64,000 bases of DNA from CAVQBP01 sp963740945 (GTDB lineage: Bacteria > Bacteroidota > Ignavibacteria > Ignavibacteriales > Ignavibacteriaceae). Numbering within the stretch: position 1 is the stretch's first letter; the number at the start of each line of letters is the position of its first letter. Both the position numbers and the translations under genes were made by a program. Shown here in pieces: positions 9,153 to 18,354 of this stretch. The DNA lies in assembly GCA_963740945.1 (NCBI GenBank), contig CAVUGE010000025.1, positions 159,709 through 223,708 on the forward strand. The letters are read 5' to 3'. The notes beneath the pieces were generated by a model that was not told the DNA's origin, searched no databases, and saw only the letters and a program-made list of their open reading frames with translations.

Positions 9153-9689
9153 TTAACTCAAAATATCTCTAATTTTTTGAACGAACTCTGTTTTCGGAAC
9201 CAGGCCAATATGTTTGTCTACAATTTTCCCGTCTTTACCGATTACAAAAGATGTGGGTATTGCATTTATTGAACCATAATCGCTAACAACTTTATTGTCA
9301 CCATATACCACCGGATAATTAATTCCGTATTTTTTCATAAAAGGTACAACTTCAGATTTTGTATCCTGGTCTAATGAAATTCCAATTACCACTACTTCAT
9401 TTTTAAATTCTTTCTGAATATCAATAAGGTCAGGAATTCCTTTTCTGCATGGAGGACACCATGTTGCCCAAAAATCGACGATTACTACCTTACCTCTATA
9501 ATCAGAAAGATGAATACTTTTACCGTTAGTACTTGTTAAAGTAAAATTTGGCGCCATTTCCGAAGTTTCAGATTTAACAGCAGGTGCGTTGGATTTATTA
9601 TTTTCAGAAGGTTCGGTTTTAACCTCTTTTTTACAGCCTAAAATAGTTAAACCGCTCAGAAATAATAATAAAATCAAATATTTCTTCAT
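9153..9689 (-). CDS. TlpA/ResA-like thiol-disulfide oxidoreductase lipoprotein
   Basis: A 178-residue periplasmic thioredoxin-fold protein anchored by lipid. The N-terminus is a lipoprotein signal with lipobox LTILGC (C19). A low-complexity linker (20-45) is followed by an AhpC/TSA-Redoxin-type domain with active site C78-P-P-C81 in FWATWCPPC and a cis-proline region NAIPTSFVI. Relatives (TlpA, ResA, CcmG) reduce disulfides, often for cytochrome c maturation. The small membrane protein gene at 9705-9983 lies 15 bp upstream in the same direction. Its precise substrate is unknown. Confidence 0.92.
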   Translation of the reverse strand: MKKYLILLLFLSGLTILGCKKEVKTEPSENNKSNAPAVKSETSEMAPNFTLTSTNGKSIHLSDYRGKVVIVDFWATWCPPCRKGIPDLIDIQKEFKNEVVVIGISLDQDTKSEVVPFMKKYGINYPVVYGDNKVVSDYGSINAIPTSFVIGKDGKIVDKHIGLVPKTEFVQKIRDILS

Positions 9690-9704
9690 CTTTTCTCCTT
9701 CACA

Positions 9705-9983
9705 TCATTGATGCTGATTATTTGTATCTTTTTGTGTAGTTCCGTATAAAGCTTGATTCAAAGTAGTATTTGGATGTTCATGCTTTGCAGGATCATAATT
9801 AGGCGGATAAGACCCACTGTCGGGAACATATCTTGTGTTATTTATAATAAAAAATATTATAAGTATAATTAATATTACTGCAGTCCATACTGCATTTTTA
9901 TATCTTGGATCAATTAAAGGTTTTTTTTGAGGCTGTTTTTTACCTATCTGCCTCTCCCGTGGTTTATTTTTTTTTGTCGCCAT
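9705..9983 (-). CDS. Small single-pass membrane protein, unknown
   Basis: A 92-residue protein I do not recognise. It has a strongly basic N-terminus (residues 1-27, many K/R, likely cytoplasmic), one membrane helix (about 30-48, rich in Ile) and a polar Pro/His/Asn tail that would be periplasmic. It sits 15 bp upstream of the TlpA-like gene and is probably co-transcribed with it, which might indicate a role in envelope redox or membrane assembly. That is only inference from position. Confidence 0.72.
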   Translation of the reverse strand: MATKKNKPRERQIGKKQPQKKPLIDPRYKNAVWTAVILIILIIFFIINNTRYVPDSGSYPPNYDPAKHEHPNTTLNQALYGTTQKDTNNQHQ

Positions 9984-10075
9984 TAAATATTCTATTTTTA
10001 ATTGTCTTTATAAAAAGTAAAAATAATAAAAATAATCCATAAAAAGATTGTTTATTTCTAATAAAAGTATAACGA

Positions 10076-11152
10076 TTAAGTAAACATTTCGAGCTGGTTT
10101 TCAGAATTTTTTCGAAAGTTTTCAAGGGATAAATCAAATTTTCGTTTATTTAAGCTATATTTTGCGCAGCTTATCTTAAACAGATTCTTTATGGTTTCTG
10201 CAAATTCCCCTTCACCTGAAAACCTTTCACCGAATTCCGAATGGTTAAGCTTCCCACCCCTTATATCTTTAATTCTATTGATTACTTTGTTTGCTCTGTC
10301 CGGGAATTCATCGTTAAGCCATTTAATAAATAAATCTTTCACCGAATATGGAAGCCTTAATAAGATACAGCCGGCAAATTGAGCTCCTCTTTCCGAAGCT
10401 GCTTTCAGAATAGCCGGAATCTCTTCATCATTTAGACCTGGAATAATAGGGGCTAAGTTTACCCCGACCGGAATATTGTTTTCGGATAATTTTTCTATGG
10501 TTTCAAGTCTTTTCATAGGAACGGAAGTCCTCGGTTCCATCTTACTGATCAGCGCTTTATCCAGACTTGTTATACTGATTGTAACAGAAATTAAATTTAA
10601 TTCATTCATCTCTCTCAGAATATCAATATCCCTTTGAACTAAAGAGTTTTTAGTAATTAAACCAACCGGATTTCTATATTTCAAACATACTTCAAGTGCT
10701 CTCCTGGTTATTTTTAATTTTGATTCAATCGGCTGATAACAATCCGTATTACCGGAAAAGATTATTATATCAGGTTTATAACTTTTCTTCCTAAATTCTT
10801 TTTCAAGCAATTCCGCCCCATTTTCTTTTACCATAATCCTGGTTTCGAAGTCAAGGCCTGAAGAAAAGCCTAAGAATTCATGTGAAGGTCTGGCATAACA
10901 ATATATACAACCGTGTTCACATCCTCTATATGGATTAAATGAATAATCAAAATCTATGTCCGGGCTGTCATTAACCGCAATAACAGATTTAGAATTGTCT
11001 TTAAAATACTGCGTTTTTATTTTTCTATTAACTTCATCTCCGGGTAAAGATCCTTCTATTTCATCATCCTGAAAATTTTCAATATACAGCCTTTCAAACC
11101 TGTTTTTAGGATTAAACTGGGCTCCTCTTCCTTTTATTTTATAATCAGTCAT
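10076..11152 (-). CDS. PA0069-family radical SAM protein
   Basis: A radical SAM enzyme with the cluster-binding motif CEHGCIYCYARP (C-x3-C-x2-C) preceded by SFNPYRGC, matching the PA0069/Rv2578c family, which is related to SplB-type radical SAM proteins. Other family features are the GRGAQFNPKNRF N-terminus and the SGNTDCYQPIE motif. I place the start at 11152 (MTDYKIKGRG) because the 11 extra residues from the upstream ATG at 11185 are hydrophobic and unlike the family. The reaction of this family is not established. No clear operon partner is visible. Confidence 0.9.
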   Translation of the reverse strand: MTDYKIKGRGAQFNPKNRFERLYIENFQDDEIEGSLPGDEVNRKIKTQYFKDNSKSVIAVNDSPDIDFDYSFNPYRGCEHGCIYCYARPSHEFLGFSSGLDFETRIMVKENGAELLEKEFRKKSYKPDIIIFSGNTDCYQPIESKLKITRRALEVCLKYRNPVGLITKNSLVQRDIDILREMNELNLISVTISITSLDKALISKMEPRTSVPMKRLETIEKLSENNIPVGVNLAPIIPGLNDEEIPAILKAASERGAQFAGCILLRLPYSVKDLFIKWLNDEFPDRANKVINRIKDIRGGKLNHSEFGERFSGEGEFAETIKNLFKISCAKYSLNKRKFDLSLENFRKNSENQLEMFT

Positions 11153-11263
11153 AAAAATAAAATATATTTTATAATTGAGATTCAAAATCCAATAATATAA
11201 CCCTAGCAGTAAAAGTCTGGATTAAATCACAAATTCTTTAATTTTTAAAAGAGATATGGAAGG

Positions 11264-12754
11264 TTATCTTTCTACTGAAAAAATATGGCTGTTATAAGAT
11301 TTCAATTCAATGAAGAGCCCTTGACCCGTAATTTCACTTATTTTTCTGAAATATTTTTGATCGTTTAATAGATCATATAATATAACTGAATTATTGGATG
11401 AATCAACCTGGAAAACCAGTCTGCATTGAGATGTGCTATCAGAATAATTTATTACAACTATTCTAAATTCATCTTTGTACTTCCATTGCCAGGTAAAAAT
11501 ATTTCTATTAGTATCATTTTTATCACTTGCCTGCAGAGGCTCTAACAAGCTCCATTCTCCATATTTAAAAATTTCATGCCTGGTAATTTCAAGCAATTTA
11601 TTGTAGAATGCTTTTTTTGTTTCCGATACTTTTTCATCAGGTTCTCTTCCTAACTGTAAAGGTAATTTTATTTTTTTGCCCTCAAACTGTCCATCAAAGT
11701 AAAATTTCATTCCCGGAATAGTACTTATTACTACTGCCGCTGCTATAGATTTTTGCTTTCCAAACTTAACTACAGCCCTCTTTTCATCATGATTCTCCAA
11801 AAACCTAACTGATTTTAATTGAAAGGATAATTCTGCTCTTAAATGAGCATAAACGTTTTGTAAATTTTCTCCGCTTAAACGATCAGTTAATCTTTTATCA
11901 TAAGTAAAATCAAAACCTAATTGCTGAAGATCCCATTCCAGATCCCAATAGCTTTCCGCCATAAATATAAAATCAGGAGATTTTGCTTTAACAGTATCAA
12001 TTGCAACTTTCCAGAACTCCTCCTGAGGCTTCTTATAGCCAAATTTATTTAATACTCCTGACCATGTGTTATGGAATACATTATTCAAGGGAAGCATTGC
12101 CATATCGCATCTTACTCCATCACACACTTCAGTTAATTTAAGCAGATTATCCACTAAGAAAGTCCGTGCTTTCTCTTCAAAAAAATTAACCTGAATAGTA
12201 TCCCGCCATGCAGGGAATAAAGGGTCTCTGCCGTGCGCGAAAAATTTATTATATGTTTCATTATTAGCATTGATGCAATCATGTTTAAAATAAGTAAAAG
12301 GATCCTTCTGAAATAACTCTTCATCGGCTTCTAAAAAAATTTTCGGGATAGTTTTAATAAGTGTGGAATCTGCACTAAAATGATTCGGAATAAAATCCAG
12401 GAAAAGTTTTAATCCCATTTTATTGAGACTAAATTTCAATTCCAGGAGTTCATTCAGGTTACCTAATAAGGGATTAACCTCATACTTATCAATAGCAAAA
12501 GGTGAACCTATTATATCTTCTTTATGCCAATCTTTTAGGCTGTTGTTATAAGCAGATATTAAATCAATCTCAAAACAATATTTTTCAACTGTGGATGTAC
12601 ATGTTTTCCAGATCCCCATTAACCATATTATGTTAATTCCTTTATCAGCTAATTTTTGGAAAACATCCAGAGGGATAGTATTTAATGTTGATTTTTCCCC
12701 AAATCGTTTTATCCAGACCCTTGTATTGATTTCATAAAGCTTGGGATTTAACAT
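11264..12754 (-). CDS. GH13 alpha-amylase-family glycosidase
   Basis: A 496-residue protein with the GH13 catalytic barrel and all four conserved regions: LFLDFIPNH (I), DGVRCDMAM (II, nucleophile Asp), FIFMAESYWD (III, acid/base Glu) and FLENHDEKR (IV, transition-state Asp). There is no signal peptide, so it should act in the cytoplasm on alpha-1,4-glucans or maltodextrins. It stands apart from the trehalose cluster 20 kb downstream. Exact specificity (amylase, glucanotransferase or other) cannot be decided by eye. Confidence 0.92.
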   Translation of the reverse strand: MLNPKLYEINTRVWIKRFGEKSTLNTIPLDVFQKLADKGINIIWLMGIWKTCTSTVEKYCFEIDLISAYNNSLKDWHKEDIIGSPFAIDKYEVNPLLGNLNELLELKFSLNKMGLKLFLDFIPNHFSADSTLIKTIPKIFLEADEELFQKDPFTYFKHDCINANNETYNKFFAHGRDPLFPAWRDTIQVNFFEEKARTFLVDNLLKLTEVCDGVRCDMAMLPLNNVFHNTWSGVLNKFGYKKPQEEFWKVAIDTVKAKSPDFIFMAESYWDLEWDLQQLGFDFTYDKRLTDRLSGENLQNVYAHLRAELSFQLKSVRFLENHDEKRAVVKFGKQKSIAAAVVISTIPGMKFYFDGQFEGKKIKLPLQLGREPDEKVSETKKAFYNKLLEITRHEIFKYGEWSLLEPLQASDKNDTNRNIFTWQWKYKDEFRIVVINYSDSTSQCRLVFQVDSSNNSVILYDLLNDQKYFRKISEITGQGLFIELKSYNSHIFSVER

Positions 12755-13193
12755 ACCTTGATTCTAATTAGATTATTCAATATCTATTCAGCTCCTATAC
12801 ATTATTTCATAATATTTTTGAAATAGTTCCAAACTTTTTTATTTGAACCTTAAAAATAATAATATTTAACATAATAACTTTATATTCAAGGATATTTAAA
12901 ACATTTAATTAAAAAATTAAACCAGTCATTATAAACTTCATGAATTCTCAGATCCATATAATAAGTTACTCGCGGCTGATAAACCGGGTCTAAAAAGAAG
13001 AGTTGATTCTCGAAAAGTATCCTATAAATTATTGATGAATGTGATGGCACACGTACTTTTCTTAATTTATTTTGAATAATAATAACCGGATATTTTTTGA
13101 AATTATTTTATATCTTTCTTATAAAGCTTTTTATTTTTAATTACTATTATTGTTTCATTATTATTTATTTATTTGAATTTAAATGAGGATTTA
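12755..13193. other. Intergenic region, nothing firm
   Basis: A very AT-rich gap between divergent genes. I see no convincing ORF, RNA gene or repeat. It should contain promoters for the GH13 gene (minus strand) and for the four-gene envelope cluster (plus strand). Confidence 0.4.
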
Positions 13194-14177
13194 ATGCCCA
13201 TAATAAAAAATAAACCTCCAAATGGAGAAGAAAATAAACTAAAAAACTTCCCGGATATATTAGAAAAAGACGGGCTGGAAGAAGAACTAGAGAGCTATTG
13301 TCAATCAGCAGTAGATAAAATCAAATTTACAATTATTATAAAACCTGCTTTAATCTCTTTTGCTGCATTACTTATCTCATTCTTCTTAGATCTTTCTTAT
13401 GTTCCTCTTTTAGGAAATATTTCGGTTAAATTAGCGACTGAACTTTTTCCTGCCTGGAAACCTTCCGAAACGGTAATTGCACCTTATAGTTTCTGGTGGA
13501 TGCCGGTTTTAGTTTATGTTTTCTTCCTTTTCCTTTCTTTTTTAGCATATTCTAAATTAAAAATGGAAATCGTACGTACTCCGGCATCCGAGACAATTGA
13601 CCGGATAATTACTTCCTATACTACTGTAGTTGACAGTATATCTACAGCATTACCTCTTATTGGTGCTGCTATATTATTAATTAGTATAAAATTGGGTGAA
13701 GAAGTATTTTTAGGATTATCTGTCCCTTTTGAAGTAAAGGCTTTAATAGTTCTCGCAATTGGAAAATTATTTGAACCGGTATTAGACCTGCTCAGTGTTG
13801 AATTTCAAAACGTTGTAAACCATGTTAAAGATATAAAAGACAGGTATTTTTCACGTCTGCAAATAGAAAATTCCAGAAATATTCTAAAACAGATAAGCGG
13901 AACTGAGTTTAAATCTCCCGAAATTACATTAAAAGACCTCGAACGATACAGAATATTATTAGAGAATACCGGCCGTCTTAGTGAAACAATCTTAAATAAT
14001 TTCAATCAGATAAATTCGGTGCTGGAAAAGATTAACGGCTCTCAAAATATTAGCACTCAAAAAATTGATGAACTAAAATCACTGGCAGAATCTATTGCTA
14101 AGGCTTCTAATTCCTTAGGTGATGAAAAAACATTGCTTGGTTTAAAACATCTCGAAAATATTGTAATAAAGAAGTGA
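13194..14177 (+). CDS. Polytopic membrane protein, possible divergent GldL/PorL-like motor subunit
   Basis: First gene of a four-gene cluster. I use the ATG at 13194, preceded by GAGG at good spacing, rather than the TTG 21 bp upstream. Over 327 residues I see a cytoplasmic head (1-45), membrane helices near 46-65 and 102-120, a helical hairpin at 149-167 and 181-198, and a C-terminal coiled-coil-like helical tail (about 205-327). The last helix carries E194 in AIGKLFEPVLDLLSVEF. This resembles the GldL helix with its essential membrane glutamate (pattern IG-x3-E-A-x-IF-x2-SAFE, recalled from known GldL). With the next gene, a one-helix periplasmic protein, it could form an ion-driven GldLM- or ExbBD-type motor. 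This is inference. The family is otherwise unknown to me. Confidence 0.72.
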   Translation: MPIIKNKPPNGEENKLKNFPDILEKDGLEEELESYCQSAVDKIKFTIIIKPALISFAALLISFFLDLSYVPLLGNISVKLATELFPAWKPSETVIAPYSFWWMPVLVYVFFLFLSFLAYSKLKMEIVRTPASETIDRIITSYTTVVDSISTALPLIGAAILLISIKLGEEVFLGLSVPFEVKALIVLAIGKLFEPVLDLLSVEFQNVVNHVKDIKDRYFSRLQIENSRNILKQISGTEFKSPEITLKDLERYRILLENTGRLSETILNNFNQINSVLEKINGSQNISTQKIDELKSLAESIAKASNSLGDEKTLLGLKHLENIVIKK

Positions 14178-14187
14178 GTTTTTCACA

Positions 14188-15144
14188 ATGATAAAAAAGG
14201 AACGGGACAGCAAATTTATAATATATCAGGTTCTTTACATTTTCGTAATAACAGTATTAGCTCTTAAAGGTGCTGATCTGGACCTAAACAAAGTAGTGTT
14301 AAGTAAAGAAGCTGTTAAGAAAAGTGTACGAGATTCACTTGTTACAATCATTGATTCACTTTATGCAAAAGGTATCAACTTTGATATAAATATTAAAGAA
14401 AATATCGAAGAACAAAATGTTGAATTAAAGCAAAAGCTCACTTCCATGAAAAAAGAGTTGTCGGTACTTATAACTAAGATGAAAGAAATTCCTCCTGAAG
14501 TGAAAGAGCCGCCGAAAGAAGAGCCTGTCAAAGAACAGACAAAAATGCAATCTCCTTTATCAATCAGCCAAACATTTATGCAGTATACATGGAATATAGC
14601 AAAAAACCAGGGTAATGTACCTTCCGAAATATATGATCCGGAAAATTTAAATCAGCCTCTGGTTGTAATACCACCCGGAGAAGAAAAAAAATTCGATTTG
14701 ACTAATCAGAAAGAAGTAATTGTTAAATTCGGCAGCCAGGAACAGCATATAAATGTTTTACGAAATAAACCTCCCGATGTGAAGATAGAGCGTGTCACTA
14801 CTAAGATGAATTCATCCGATATTTATGTACAGGATTTACAAAGAATAACTGTTTTTAAGGTAACTATTATAGATGAAAGACCGGACCAATTAAAAGTAAA
14901 TTATTCCGGTCCGATAACTGTTTCCAAACCGGAGAAAGACAGTAAAGGAAACCTTGTATACAATGTTTCCTTAAATATTGCCCCGACTGAAAGCAGATTT
15001 GCTCAATGGCTGGACCGAAATAGGACTCTAAGGGAAGCTGATGGCAGATATAAAGTAAATTTCTTTTTTACAATTGTTGATGAAAAATCAAAAGATAGAG
15101 TCCAGGTAGGCGATTCCTTCTATTTTACTGATTTTTCCAGGTAA
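14188..15144 (+). CDS. Single-helix periplasmic protein, possible GldM-like partner
   Basis: A 318-residue protein beginning 10 bp after the previous gene. It has a short basic N-terminus, one membrane helix at about 10-27 (VLYIFVITVLALKG) with no signal cleavage site, then a long extracytoplasmic part: a charged helical segment (40-100), a Pro/Glu-rich linker (about 100-120) and a probable beta-rich C-terminal domain (150-318). The helix with its Y-x-F...LAL pattern and the overall plan resemble GldM/PorM, whose N-terminal helix sits inside the GldL ring. No direct family match is claimed. It lies between a polytopic membrane protein and two outer-membrane proteins, so a trans-envelope link is plausible. 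Confidence 0.72.
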   Translation: MIKKERDSKFIIYQVLYIFVITVLALKGADLDLNKVVLSKEAVKKSVRDSLVTIIDSLYAKGINFDINIKENIEEQNVELKQKLTSMKKELSVLITKMKEIPPEVKEPPKEEPVKEQTKMQSPLSISQTFMQYTWNIAKNQGNVPSEIYDPENLNQPLVVIPPGEEKKFDLTNQKEVIVKFGSQEQHINVLRNKPPDVKIERVTTKMNSSDIYVQDLQRITVFKVTIIDERPDQLKVNYSGPITVSKPEKDSKGNLVYNVSLNIAPTESRFAQWLDRNRTLREADGRYKVNFFFTIVDEKSKDRVQVGDSFYFTDFSR

Positions 15145-15163
15145 TTTCATTAAAATCAGTTGA

Positions 15164-16303
15164 ATGAAAAAACGTCTTATATTTATTTTTATATTCAAAT
15201 TGTTCTTAATAGGTTTTTCCAGTACTTTGTTTGGACAAGAAGAAGAACCTGTCCAATATTATCAGATGGAGCCTTTTAATGACAGTTTATTTATTGAAAT
15301 TCAGCAGGAAGTTTTTATTGACCCTCCTGATCCAAAAGCAGAAATAATAGTAGACTTAAGAGATCCCAATAACCAGACAGTTTCAATAAAAGGAACTTTA
15401 TATCCTTTTCTTGCATTTACACCTGAAGTAAGGGCCAAAATCCAGACATACCCTTTCAAAATAAATTTAGAACATCAAATAAATTTCGGGAGTGTTTTCA
15501 CTGAAGCTGCCAAAAAATTAAATCTAAATAAAATTACTGCTCCACCTACTTTGTACCAAATATCTTCGACCCTCTGTTATATTAACCCATTTTTTCAAAT
15601 CTTCGGGGGAGAAAGATTAGGTATGCCGATAAAACACGACTTCGGTATTTCTTTTGGGATAGGAACACCATACTCTGGTACTATTGAAACAAATTGGGTA
15701 GAATTTAATCTGCACCTTTTAGGTTTTAAGGTCGGGGCATTCAGTTCTGCAGATGGAATAACTGAATTATTTAATGAAGGAAGCAGCTATAACAACCTTT
15801 ATGTTCCTGGATTGGGGTTTCAGATTGGTTACGTTATTCCTCTGGGAAACTTTTTCGAATTCAGTTATCAAAGCATTTTCAAAAGACCTAATGATTTCGT
15901 AATTGATTATTATATCGGGAAAGATACACTCAATTACCGCCCCAAGATCCTCACAAAAGATTACTTTAGCTGGGAATTAAGGTATCCAATAAGTATTTTA
16001 GGATCTACAAGAAGTAAATTTTATTTGGCAAATTTTGTGGGAGAATTGCATTTTGGTTTTATGGGAAGGGAGTTATCTTTGGGTGGCAGTACTTTTGATT
16101 TCAGGTTTGATGCTATGACCAAAAGTGATGAGAGATTACCGCAATATTTATTTGAACTCTTAATTCAAAGAATCTTTGATAAATGGGCATTTAGTGCTTT
16201 CGCGGTTGGGCCTTCAATTATTTGTTCTACTACCAAATCGGGAGGTTTCGGTATAATTACTCTATTTATAAATGCAAGAATAAAATTAGGAACATCATTG
16301 TAA
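15164..16303 (+). CDS. Outer-membrane protein, tandem paralogue 1, unknown family
   Basis: A 379-residue exported protein with a signal peptide (1-24, ending LFG-QEEE). A conserved N-terminal region (about 25-103) precedes a probable beta-barrel rich in Gly and aromatics (105-379), ending in the strand INARIKLGTSL. It is paralogous to the next gene. The N-terminal 79 residues after signal cleavage differ at only 8 positions, while the barrel is much more divergent. Gap to the gene before is 19 bp and to the paralogue 60 bp, so all four genes are likely one operon. I do not recognise the family. A role as outer-membrane partner of the putative motor is inference. Confidence 0.75.
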   Translation: MKKRLIFIFIFKLFLIGFSSTLFGQEEEPVQYYQMEPFNDSLFIEIQQEVFIDPPDPKAEIIVDLRDPNNQTVSIKGTLYPFLAFTPEVRAKIQTYPFKINLEHQINFGSVFTEAAKKLNLNKITAPPTLYQISSTLCYINPFFQIFGGERLGMPIKHDFGISFGIGTPYSGTIETNWVEFNLHLLGFKVGAFSSADGITELFNEGSSYNNLYVPGLGFQIGYVIPLGNFFEFSYQSIFKRPNDFVIDYYIGKDTLNYRPKILTKDYFSWELRYPISILGSTRSKFYLANFVGELHFGFMGRELSLGGSTFDFRFDAMTKSDERLPQYLFELLIQRIFDKWAFSAFAVGPSIICSTTKSGGFGIITLFINARIKLGTSL

Positions 16304-16363
16304 TAGTTTTATCTCATTATTATGTTTATTCATTAAAAAAAATTTTTAATAGGATAATTATTC

Positions 16364-17497
16364 ATGTCAATAGGGAAACTTTTCTTCGGATTTATTATTA
16401 TTTTTATTTGTACTTCAGCAAATTATATCCATGCTCAGGAAGAAGAACCTGTTTTATATTATCAAATGGAACCGCTTGATGATAGTCTATTTGTACATAT
16501 ACAGGAGGAGGTATTTATTGATCCTCCGGATCCAAAAGCAGAAATAATTGTAGATTTAAGGGACCCAAATAACCAGACAGTCTCAATAAAAGGTACGTTA
16601 TACCCTTTCCTTGCATTTAAACCAGAAACAAGGGCTAAAATTCAAACTTATCCATTTAAAATAAATTTAGAAGAAAATATTACATACACAAGTGTGTTTA
16701 CAAGAGTTATTGATAGATTAAATCTGGGAAAAATCTTTACACCTCCTACTTATTATCAGATCTCCCCTACACTCGGATATATAAATCCATTTTTTCAATT
16801 GTTTGGAGGCGAGAGGTTTGGATTGCCTATTAAAAATGATTTGGGACTCTCATTCGGAATCGGAACACCCTATTCCGGTCCGCTGGAAACAAACTTTTTA
16901 GAAGCAAAATTTCATATCCTTGGATTTTATGCCGGCGGATTTACACATAATGATGCTTTTACTAGTATCAAACAAGAAAATAATCATAATAACATGTATT
17001 TTACCAATGGTTATGAGATCGGGTATGTTATCCCTTTTGGAAATTTCTTTGAAGTAAGCTATTTAGAGAGCACCGAAAAACCTTCTGAGGAAGTCCTTGC
17101 AGGTTATAAAGAGAGCGATACTAAAAATTATCATGTAAAAATTCCCCAGGGTTCTTTTTTTAATTGGGAATTACGTTATCCTTTTGGTTTTCTGGGATCA
17201 ACAAGAGGAAAAGTTTACATTGCGAAATATCTTAACGAGTTTCACCTTGGGTATACAGGGAGGGAGCTCTCTATGGCGGGCAGTACTTTTGATTTTAGGT
17301 TTGATGCCATGGTTCATAGCGATACTCGCCAGCCTCAATATGTCTTTGATATTCTTATACAAAAAATTGCGGAAGCATGGGGATTTAGTGCTTTTGCTAT
17401 GGGTCCCTCATTTATTTTAAGTAAAACCGATAAAGAAAATTTTGGAATAATTTCTATATTTGTTAATATTAGAATAAAAGTTGGAACATCTTTATAG
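16364..17497 (+). CDS. Outer-membrane protein, tandem paralogue 2, unknown family
   Basis: A 377-residue paralogue of the preceding gene with the same plan: signal peptide (1-24, ending IHA-QEEE), nearly invariant N-terminal segment (core FIDPPDPKAEIIVDLRDPN), and a beta-rich C-terminal part ending NIRIKVGTSL. Many third-position differences from paralogue 1 exist where the proteins are identical, so the conserved segment is held by selection and is not a recent copy. It ends the cluster, converging with the 6-phosphogluconolactonase gene after 1 bp. Confidence 0.75.
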   Translation: MSIGKLFFGFIIIFICTSANYIHAQEEEPVLYYQMEPLDDSLFVHIQEEVFIDPPDPKAEIIVDLRDPNNQTVSIKGTLYPFLAFKPETRAKIQTYPFKINLEENITYTSVFTRVIDRLNLGKIFTPPTYYQISPTLGYINPFFQLFGGERFGLPIKNDLGLSFGIGTPYSGPLETNFLEAKFHILGFYAGGFTHNDAFTSIKQENNHNNMYFTNGYEIGYVIPFGNFFEVSYLESTEKPSEEVLAGYKESDTKNYHVKIPQGSFFNWELRYPFGFLGSTRGKVYIAKYLNEFHLGYTGRELSMAGSTFDFRFDAMVHSDTRQPQYVFDILIQKIAEAWGFSAFAMGPSFILSKTDKENFGIISIFVNIRIKVGTSL

Positions 17498-17498
17498 C

Positions 17499-18248
17499 TT
17501 ATAAATATAAAGCTGCTTCTTTATCAATCCACCATTCTGAAATATCCCTAAAATTATTTATTCTTGAAGCAGGATAGTTCTTATCTGAAGGTACTTGATT
17601 GATTATCTCTGAAAGAGGTTTCGATTTTTTAGTTCCGGTTACTAAGAATATTATTTGCTCTGAATTACAAATTACTTCTCTTGTCAGTGATATTCTTTTT
17701 TGAATAGAAATCTCGTCTTTTGAAGGTATAGATTTTTCTGCTACTCCACAGATGCCCTGAGCTACCGCATATAATTTTTGTCCTGGAAGTAAAGATGCTG
17801 TATGTCCATCTTCACCCATGCCTAATAAAATGCAGTCAAATCCGGGCAATCCTCTTTTTACGGGCACATAATTTTTAACTTCGTCTGCATACCTCAATGA
17901 TTCTTCCTCAGGATTTACTTCTCCTTTTATTCTATGGACATTTCCATCAGGGATAGTAATTTTATCGAGTAAAAGATTTTTAGTCATTCCGTAATTACTT
18001 TCAGCATCATCTGGCGGTACACATCTCTCATCTCCCCAGAATAAATGTACGGTTTCCCATTTTATATCTTTAGCAAATGGAGGTTCGGCAAGTATTTTAA
18101 ATAAAATTCTAGGTGTACTCCCTCCCGACAAAGACAAATAAAAATTTTCTTTAATCTTATATTTATTATTTATTTCTTCCCTGAGCTTTACAGCTAAGCC
18201 ATCTGCTAAAGCCTGAGGCGTTTCAAATTTTCTTATTCTTCTTTCCAC
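17499..18248 (-). CDS. pgl: 6-phosphogluconolactonase
   Basis: A 249-residue cytosolic enzyme of the oxidative pentose phosphate pathway that hydrolyses 6-phosphogluconolactone to 6-phosphogluconate. Family motifs are SLSGGSTPRILF near residue 45, FWGDERCVPPDDAESNYGMT near 90, and GMGEDGHTASLLPG near 145. Length is typical of the DevB/NagB-related type. No zwf or gnd gene is adjacent in this window. Its stop lies 1 bp from the convergent outer-membrane paralogue. Confidence 0.96.
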   Translation of the reverse strand: MERRIRKFETPQALADGLAVKLREEINNKYKIKENFYLSLSGGSTPRILFKILAEPPFAKDIKWETVHLFWGDERCVPPDDAESNYGMTKNLLLDKITIPDGNVHRIKGEVNPEEESLRYADEVKNYVPVKRGLPGFDCILLGMGEDGHTASLLPGQKLYAVAQGICGVAEKSIPSKDEISIQKRISLTREVICNSEQIIFLVTGTKKSKPLSEIINQVPSDKNYPASRINNFRDISEWWIDKEAALYL

Positions 18249-18354
18249 TACTTGCCTTTGTATTAGAATTTGTCAGTGAATAAATAATTTAATTTTTTAT
18301 TTGTTTAACTTATCTAAATAAAAAATAATTATTTTATACCTCACTGAAGTTGAT

